A DNA stretch of 60,315 bases, from contig NZ_SDGU01000110.1 of assembly GCF_004118635.1 (NCBI RefSeq), positions 1 through 60,315 on the forward strand, written 5' to 3'. The position numbers and the translations under genes are program-made. Shown here in pieces: positions 54,989 through 60,315 of this stretch. Below the pieces are notes generated by a model, which searched no databases, was not told the DNA's origin, and was given only the letters and a program-made list of their open reading frames with translations. The number at the start of each line of letters is the position of its first letter. The first letter of the stretch is position 1. This DNA comes from Chlorobaculum sp. 24CR. GTDB taxonomy: Bacteria; Bacteroidota; Chlorobiia; Chlorobiales; Chlorobiaceae.

Positions 54989-56197
54989 TTATCCCGCCTT
55001 TTCTCCAGTCATCTCCTTCTTCTTGAACTCGATAGCCAGCCATTTCTCTTCGTACCCGGCGTGGGCGACCTTCATTCCGGCCAGGAAGGTTGGCAGCACG
55101 ACCCCTTTCTGGTAGTTGCCGATCCTCACGGTGAGCGAGTCGCCGACCTGGGTGACGTTGGCTTCCATGCGGTTGTCGAAGACGAAGGGCAGGCGCAGCT
55201 TCATCTCGTAGTGGCCTTCGCCGATTTTGGTGATCTCCGTGTGCTCTTCGTGGTAGAAAATATCGAGCGGGTTGCGGTCGCCATAGACGGTTTCGCCGAC
55301 GAGTTTGAGCATGTCGAGACCGAGCACCTCGGTGCGGAAAAGTGGCACTCTGGTGATGGGGATCGGCGCGAAGGAGGATTCGATCTGCTCCATGTACTTC
55401 TTCTGAATCTCTTTCCAGCCTTTGAAATAGTGCCCGTCAACGTCGTCCATATAGACGCGGTTGACGATGATCTGGTCAACCGTGATGTTGTAGAGGTTCA
55501 GGTAGGTGAGCGCGCGCATCGACTCTTTGACCACCATTTTCTCCGGATTCATCACGAGCCGCACGGTGGTTTTCGAGTCGTCCGACAGGAGTTCGATGAT
55601 CCCTTCGACCGACGAAAAGAGGTGATCGACCTGGTCATAGACGTCGGTGTCGGGCACGAAGTCGTGCAGGCGGCCGATGCGTTTGGAGAGCGGGCGGATG
55701 ACCGGTTTGACGACATATTTTTCCATGTTGCGCATGAGCTTGAGCATCCAGCCGAAGGTCTCCGGAATGGAGAGCAGGCGCAGCGTTTCGCCGGTTGGGG
55801 CGCAGTCCACCACGAGCAGGTCGTACTCGTTGGACTCGTTGTATCGCTTGATGTAAGAGAGCGAAAAGAGCTCCTCCATGCCCGGTAATACGCCCATCTC
55901 CTCGACGTAAATTCCTTCGATGCCCTGCACCTGCATGAGGTGGGCGAAGTGCTCGCGCACCACCTCCCAGTTGAGCGACAGGTCGCCATAGACGCTCACC
56001 TCCTGGCCCCAGAGGTTTTCGGCCACCTTCACCGGCGACGGGCCGAGTTCGATGTCGAAGGAGTCGCCGAGGCTGTGGGCCGGATCGGTGGAGATGATGA
56101 GGGTTTTGTAGCCGAGGGCCGCGGCCCTGACGGCGGTGGCCGCCGCAATGGAGGTTTTGCCGACGCCGCCTTTGCCGGTGAACACGATGTTTCTCAT
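54989..56197 (-). CDS. ArsA-family ATPase
   Basis: A 402-residue ArsA/GET3-type ATPase. From ATG 56197 it begins [23 protein letters not shown], the deviant Walker A, then [11 protein letters not shown] (switch I) and [15 protein letters not shown] (switch II). The A-loop-like region [12 protein letters not shown] is near 265. The C-terminal 90 residues form a beta-rich extension ([19 protein letters not shown]). A good ribosome site (AGGAGCC) lies upstream. Green sulfur bacteria have several such proteins. No arsenic-efflux genes are nearby, so a targeting role for envelope or membrane proteins is at least as likely as arsenite transport. Confidence 0.88.
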   Translation of the reverse strand: MRNIVFTGKGGVGKTSIAAATAVRAAALGYKTLIISTDPAHSLGDSFDIELGPSPVKVAENLWGQEVSVYGDLSLNWEVVREHFAHLMQVQGIEGIYVEEMGVLPGMEELFSLSYIKRYNESNEYDLLVVDCAPTGETLRLLSIPETFGWMLKLMRNMEKYVVKPVIRPLSKRIGRLHDFVPDTDVYDQVDHLFSSVEGIIELLSDDSKTTVRLVMNPEKMVVKESMRALTYLNLYNITVDQIIVNRVYMDDVDGHYFKGWKEIQKKYMEQIESSFAPIPITRVPLFRTEVLGLDMLKLVGETVYGDRNPLDIFYHEEHTEITKIGEGHYEMKLRLPFVFDNRMEANVTQVGDSLTVRIGNYQKGVVLPTFLAGMKVAHAGYEEKWLAIEFKKKEMTGEKAG

Positions 56198-56700
56198 GAC
56201 GTGGCTCCTGTGGAGGAAAAGTTGTTTCGCCAGTGAACGGCCGTACCGTTTCACAACCGATTCGAGGGGTTGATAATTTCTGCCGGAAGCGGTGTCACGA
56301 GCTCAGTTGTATCGGGGTGGTTCGGAGGTCGGGGACGCTTCTGCCTCCCCGGCCCATGCGGAATCGGAGCGTGGCAGGATGGCTGTCGAAATCGAAATCG
56401 TATTTTCCCGGTTTTCCGCCACTGCCCCAGCCTCCGTTTCGGCACTTTTGAAAGCGATATCGGGTTAATGCTCAGTCGGGAGTGGTTCCTGCTTATTCAC
56501 TATAGATTTCTCTCAAACGGGAAAAACCGGACGGGGTTTGCTGGATATGAGTATATAGTTATATTTAAGGCCGAATGTATCATGGCTCACATCGGGTGCG
56601 CCGTGAATCTGGAAATGGCTGCACGGAACGATTTTTTTGATACAGAGACCGGTTTCCGGTGACCAACATTTCGTTTTAACAATTGAAAATCTGACTCGCT
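56198..56700. other. divergent intergenic region between arsA and sqr
   Basis: These 503 bases must hold the promoters for both arsA and sqr. The right half is AT-rich (around 56545-56570). No gene, strong palindrome or ribosome site before the sqr ATG was recognised. Confidence 0.4.
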
Positions 56701-58158
56701 ATGGCAAAGGTCGTCGTTTTGGGAGCTGGCGTTTCGGGGCATACCTGCGCATCCTTTCTCAAGAAAAAGCTTGGGAAGCAGCATGAGGTGGTGGTTGTCT
56801 CGCCCAACAGCTATTACCAGTGGATTCCGTCGAACATCTGGGTTGGCGTGGGCCAGATGACCATCGACGATGTGCGCTTCAAACTGAAAAAGGTCTATGA
56901 CCGCTGGGGCATCGACTTCAAGCAGGCCAAGGCGCTGTCGATTCATCCCGAAGGCGACGCCTCCACCAGCAAGGGTTACGTCACCATCGAATACACCGAC
57001 GAGGAGTACGCCGGTTACACCGAGACGGTCGATTACGACTACCTGGTCAACGCCACCGGCCCGAAGCTGAACTTCGAGGCCACCGAAGGACTCGGCCCCG
57101 ACAAGAACAGTATGTCGGTCTGTACGTACAGCCATGCGGCCCACGCATGGGAGGAGTTGCAGAAAAGTATCGAGAAGATGAAGAGCGGTCAGAAGCAGCG
57201 CTTTCTCATTGGCACCGGCCATGCGATGGCCACCTGCCAGGGCGCGGCCTTTGAGTACATTCTTAATATCGCTCACGAAATCGCCTCGCTCGGCCTCAGC
57301 CACATGGCGGAAATCACCTGGATTTCAAACGAGTATGAAGTGGGTGATTTCGGCATGGGCGGCGCGTTTATCAAGCGCGGAGGTTACATCACTCCGACGA
57401 AGATTTTTACCGAATCGCTGCTTGCCGAATACGGCATCAAGTGGATTCGCCGCGCGGGCGTTTTCAAGGTGGAGCCGGGCGTGGCGCATTATGAAACGCT
57501 GGATGGCGAAATGCTGACGCAGGAGTTCGATTTTTCCATGCTCATTCCGTCGTTCTCCGGCGTCGGCCTCAGCGCCTTCGACAAGAGCGGCAACGACATC
57601 ACCGACAAGATGTTCCTGCCGAACAAGTTCATGAAGGTCGATGCCGATTACAAGGCCAAATCCTTCGACGAGTGGAGCGCCGGCGACTGGCCGACCATCT
57701 ACCAGACCCCGATGTACGGCAACATTTACGCCGCGGGCATCGCCTTCGCGCCGCCGCACCCGATCTCCAAGCCCATGACGAGCGCCAATGGCCGGCAGAT
57801 TTTTCCGACGCCGCCGCGCACCGGAATGCCGTCGGGCGTTATCGGCAAGATCGTTGCGCTGAACATCTCCGAGCAGATCAAGGGCGGCCACAAGGAGCAC
57901 CACCACCGGGCCTCGATGGCCCGCATGGGCGCGGCCTGCATCGTGTCGGGCGGCTTCGGCTCCTTCGACGGGCTCGGCGCGTCGATGACGGTGTTCCCCA
58001 TCGTGCCCGACTGGGAGAAGTATCCGGAGTGGGGCCGTGACATGACCTACTCGGTCGGCGAAGCCGGTCTGGCCGGTCACTGGCTGAAGTTTATTCTGCA
58101 CTACCTGTTCTTCCACAAGGCGAAGGGCTACCCGTTCTGGTGGCTCATTCCGGAGTGA
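56701..58158 (+). CDS. sqr: sulfide:quinone oxidoreductase
   Basis: This membrane-peripheral flavoprotein oxidises sulfide to polysulfide/sulfur and reduces quinone, the first step in sulfide use by green sulfur bacteria. The 485 residues start with the FAD-binding VVVLGAGVSGHTCASFL. Three candidate redox cysteines are present: Cys141 (SVCTYSH), Cys179 (HAMATCQGAAFEY) and Cys413 (GAACIVSGG). A second dinucleotide/FAD region (IYAAGIAF) and an amphipathic C-terminal end (LKFILHYLFFHKAKGYPFWWL) for membrane contact follow. The length and inserts fit one of the longer SQR types, perhaps type III; the type is not certain. A small gene follows directly. Confidence 0.93.
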   Translation: MAKVVVLGAGVSGHTCASFLKKKLGKQHEVVVVSPNSYYQWIPSNIWVGVGQMTIDDVRFKLKKVYDRWGIDFKQAKALSIHPEGDASTSKGYVTIEYTDEEYAGYTETVDYDYLVNATGPKLNFEATEGLGPDKNSMSVCTYSHAAHAWEELQKSIEKMKSGQKQRFLIGTGHAMATCQGAAFEYILNIAHEIASLGLSHMAEITWISNEYEVGDFGMGGAFIKRGGYITPTKIFTESLLAEYGIKWIRRAGVFKVEPGVAHYETLDGEMLTQEFDFSMLIPSFSGVGLSAFDKSGNDITDKMFLPNKFMKVDADYKAKSFDEWSAGDWPTIYQTPMYGNIYAAGIAFAPPHPISKPMTSANGRQIFPTPPRTGMPSGVIGKIVALNISEQIKGGHKEHHHRASMARMGAACIVSGGFGSFDGLGASMTVFPIVPDWEKYPEWGRDMTYSVGEAGLAGHWLKFILHYLFFHKAKGYPFWWLIPE

Positions 58159-58205
58159 GAAGTAACCGCATTCAAAACATTGATTTCAACTAAAACTTTT
58201 GACCA

Positions 58206-58364
58206 ATGGGTAACTATAAATTCAAGGCATACTACGACGAAGCCTATCCGCCGGTGCCCGACAAGGCAACGCTTTTCTGGCGCAAGTTCGTGCCGTGGCA
58301 GCTCTTCAGGTTTCTCATCCTGAACATCAAGATGATCCGCATCGTCGCAGGCGGCCACTCCTGA
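58206..58364 (+). CDS. 52-residue protein downstream of sqr
   Basis: A short frame of 53 codons starts 47 bases after sqr. The protein begins MGNYKFKAYYDEAYPPVPDK and has a hydrophobic/amphipathic second half rich in Trp, Phe and Ile (FWRKFVPWQLFRFLILNIKM), suggesting membrane association. It lacks a strong ribosome site but keeps coding-like composition up to its stop, which is followed by a terminator. It may be an SQR partner or membrane anchor; that is inference from position and hydrophobicity. Confidence 0.6.
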   Translation: MGNYKFKAYYDEAYPPVPDKATLFWRKFVPWQLFRFLILNIKMIRIVAGGHS

Positions 58365-58395
58365 TCGTCGCCTCGCGCATTTTCGGGAATCAGCC

Positions 58396-58444
58396 AAAAA
58401 GCCCCGGACGCTCCGCTAACATTCGCGAGCGTCCGGGGCTTTTT
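58396..58444 (+). terminator. rho-independent terminator after sqr and its companion
   Basis: A perfect 13-bp GC-rich stem (58401-58413 with 58427-58439) is preceded by five As and followed by five Ts. It closes the sqr transcript 32 bases after the small gene and could work on both strands. Confidence 0.9.
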
Positions 58445-58623
58445 CGTTTTCCTGCGGGGAGCTATCAACGCCTCGTTTACTGCCAGGAATTGCCTGAGAG
58501 CTGTTGATTACGTACGTTGAAAGAGTGAGTCGCAGCAAGCAGCAGCCCTCGCTGGATGTGTGAGTTGTTGCCGTTCCGATTGCTTTCCAGACCGATAGAA
58601 TTAACGCCAACCGAACGATAGAA

Positions 58624-60279
58624 ATGATCGATACGAACCTGCTTTTCAAAGAGGTCGGTTATGACCTTGGAACTTTGCTTGGAAGTATTGATCTCGGAGT
58701 CATAGGTCTTCCGGAAATCCAGCGACCATTCGTCTGGAAAAACGCAAAGTGCCGTGACCTGTTCGATTCGATGTATCGAGGTTATCCTGTTGGCTATCTT
58801 CTGCTATGGCAGAACGCAAACATTGACGGATCGAAAGGCATCGGCGTAGATGGCAAACAAAAGTATCCAAATCTCCTGATTGTTGATGGCCAGCAGCGCC
58901 TTACTTCGCTTTACGCAGTGATCAAGGGAAAGAAGGTTATTCGTGAGGATTATGACGAAGAGTTCATCGAAATTGCTTTTCACCCGTTGGAAGAGAAGTT
59001 TGATGTGGCTGATGCGGCAATCCGTCGAGACAAACATTGGATTCCGAATATTTCCCGGCTTTGGTCAAAGGATACAGATTTGTTCGAGTTGGTAGATGGT
59101 TATCTCGACGGCCTCAGGGTGGTGCAGGAGGTTTCCCCGGATGATATGAAGAAAATCCGGCAAAGTATTCAGCGTCTCCAGGGATTGGTGAACTATCCTT
59201 TCCGTGCGCTGGAGTTGCTTGCCACAGTCGATGAAGAGCAAGTCAGCCAGGTTTTTGTTCGCATCAACAGCAAAGGACAGCGCCTCAACGAAGCTGACTT
59301 TATCCTGACACTCATGTCGGTCTATTGGGATGAAGGACGGCACGAACTTGAACGATTCGCCCGTGCGGCCAAGAAGCCAGAAAAGGGGCCAGCGCCATAC
59401 AATCACTTTATTCAGCCATCTCCAGACCAACTGTTGCGCGTAGCTGTTGGCTATGGTTTTAAGCGAGGCCGTTTGCATTACGTTTACTCATTGCTTCGTG
59501 GCAAAGACCTTGAGACCGGCAAGTTTAGTGAAGATGGCCGTGTGGAACAGTTCGATTGTTTGAAAAGGGCGCAAGAGTGCGCGCTGAACCTTCAGCATTG
59601 GAAAGATTTCCTGAAGTGCCTCATGAGCGCCGGATATCGAAGCGGAAAGCTCATTACTTCAGAAACGACGGTTCTTTACAGCTATGTTTTTTACTTACTC
59701 GGCAAAGTTGATTTTGGTATTCCGGAAGTCGAGCTTCGCCGGGCAATTGCCCGTTGGTTCTTTTTTTCAAGCCTTGCAGGGCGCTATACAAATTCTCCGG
59801 AATCGGCGCTGGAAAGCGATCTCCTTCAATTACGCGATGTGAAAGATGGCCGCGCATTTTTGGCATTTCTCGAACGGAATATTGAGACGAGGCTGACGGA
59901 AGATTTCTGGCTTGTGACCTTGCCAAATGAACTTGATACCGCCGCTGCCCGAAGCCCTTCATTGATGGCCTATCTTGCAGCGCTGAGTTTGCTCGACGCC
60001 AAAGTACTTTTTTCCGGGTTGCAGGTTTCATCGCTGCTTGATCCAACGACGGACGCTTTTCGCAATTCGCTGGAGCGCCATCACCTTTTTCCCAAAAACT
60101 GGCTTAAAAAGAACGGGCTTACCGAGGTTTACCAGACGAATCAAATTGCCAATTACGCGCTTGTCGAGTGGCCGGACAATGCGAATATTTCCGATAATTC
60201 TCCTGCTGAATACTGGCCGAAAATAAAGGATCCTCGAAGCAGAGCTTCGAGGTATTTAGAAGAGTTGGAGCTGCTGTGA
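58624..60279 (+). CDS. DUF262/DUF1524 protein (GmrSD-type), C-terminus replaced by IS sequence
   Basis: A 551-residue protein. The N-terminal DUF262 domain carries IVDGQQRLTSLYAVI (about 86-100), the NTPase/ParB-like motif of GmrS-type restriction proteins. The C-terminal DUF1524 domain has HHLFPKNWL (about 480) and NQIANYALVEWPDNANIS, the HxxP...N HNH-like nuclease pattern. Relatives cut modified phage DNA. The last 19 residues (from Lys at 60220) lie in sequence identical to the inverted IS200/IS605 end at 100-191. The natural C-terminus is therefore lost and activity is uncertain. Confidence 0.88.
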   Translation: MIDTNLLFKEVGYDLGTLLGSIDLGVIGLPEIQRPFVWKNAKCRDLFDSMYRGYPVGYLLLWQNANIDGSKGIGVDGKQKYPNLLIVDGQQRLTSLYAVIKGKKVIREDYDEEFIEIAFHPLEEKFDVADAAIRRDKHWIPNISRLWSKDTDLFELVDGYLDGLRVVQEVSPDDMKKIRQSIQRLQGLVNYPFRALELLATVDEEQVSQVFVRINSKGQRLNEADFILTLMSVYWDEGRHELERFARAAKKPEKGPAPYNHFIQPSPDQLLRVAVGYGFKRGRLHYVYSLLRGKDLETGKFSEDGRVEQFDCLKRAQECALNLQHWKDFLKCLMSAGYRSGKLITSETTVLYSYVFYLLGKVDFGIPEVELRRAIARWFFFSSLAGRYTNSPESALESDLLQLRDVKDGRAFLAFLERNIETRLTEDFWLVTLPNELDTAAARSPSLMAYLAALSLLDAKVLFSGLQVSSLLDPTTDAFRNSLERHHLFPKNWLKKNGLTEVYQTNQIANYALVEWPDNANISDNSPAEYWPKIKDPRSRASRYLEELELL

Positions 60280-60315
60280 ATGCAACTTTTTATACTCAAT
60301 TTCTCGACCTTGACT
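60221..60315 (-). mobile_element. right end of an inverted IS200/IS605 element (rest outside window)
   Basis: Bases 60221-60312 are the exact reverse complement of 100-191, including the 9-bp hairpin (60232-60240/60244-60252). The minus strand would carry the transposase tail ending at TGA near 60296, and differs slightly from the left copy in the last few bases. The element interrupts the end of the DUF262 gene and continues past the window. Confidence 0.75.

Overview
The window looks like chromosome of a green sulfur bacterium, most likely Chlorobium/Chlorobaculum. It carries sulfide:quinone oxidoreductase next to an ArsA-family ATPase, a GlgE/TreS-maltokinase glucan pathway, a biotin operon with the BioG-type esterase, and FeoAB, in a moderately GC-rich background. 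AT-rich islands interrupt it at about 10.1-12.7, 22.5-29.1 and 51.0-51.9 kb. The genus is inferred from gene content only. No rRNA, tRNA or CRISPR array was seen.

Layout. Both ends carry the right end of the same IS200/IS605-type element in opposite orientation (1-191 and 60221-60315), so the window may be a contig bounded by a repeated IS. From 0.4 to 10.1 kb lie mazG, a GIY-YIG protein, an esterase, treS-maltokinase and glgE (trehalose to maltose to maltose-1-phosphate to alpha-glucan), prfB with a programmed +1 frameshift, and a metallophosphoesterase interrupted at a G8 tract. From 10.2 to 12.2 kb is an AT-rich group: an atypical response regulator and three small proteins, one resembling the C-terminal membrane-binding domain of cholesterol-dependent cytolysins. 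From 12.7 to 13.3 kb is a zone of gene relics (a WecB tail and a degraded copy of the PHP gene at 29.4 kb).

From 13.5 to 22.5 kb is a complete-looking Tad/Flp pilus operon read leftward: flp, rcpC, rcpA, tadE, tadG, tadZ, tadA, tadB, tadC, tadV. A second Flp pilin lies at 28.6 kb. Between the two pilins are an ICMT-like methyltransferase, a glycosyltransferase-methyltransferase fusion and a large membrane glycosyltransferase-like gene split at a T7 tract. From 29.4 to 32.2 kb are a PHP protein, a Na+/Ca2+ exchanger and an unknown membrane protein.

From 32.2 to 39.2 kb are the biotin genes. birA-bioB-bioF-bioG-bioC-bioD are joined by 4-base stop/start overlaps and preceded by a palindrome that fits a BirA operator. 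bioA follows after a MITE-like repeat. Next come a cell-wall amidase and topA. A small accessory block (four-helix-bundle protein, HEPN/AbiU2-like protein, DinD) separates topA from feoAB. From 49 to 54.9 kb are a HIT protein, two lipoproteins, a tandem pair of secreted trypsin-like proteins (the first with a PEP-CTERM-like tail) and a uridine-kinase-like protein. The right end holds arsA, sqr with a 52-residue companion, and a DUF262/DUF1524 gene whose 3' end is replaced by IS sequence.

At least three short palindromic repeat families recur in intergenic gaps. One has MITE-like terminal inverted repeats and lies in four places, including between bioD and bioA.
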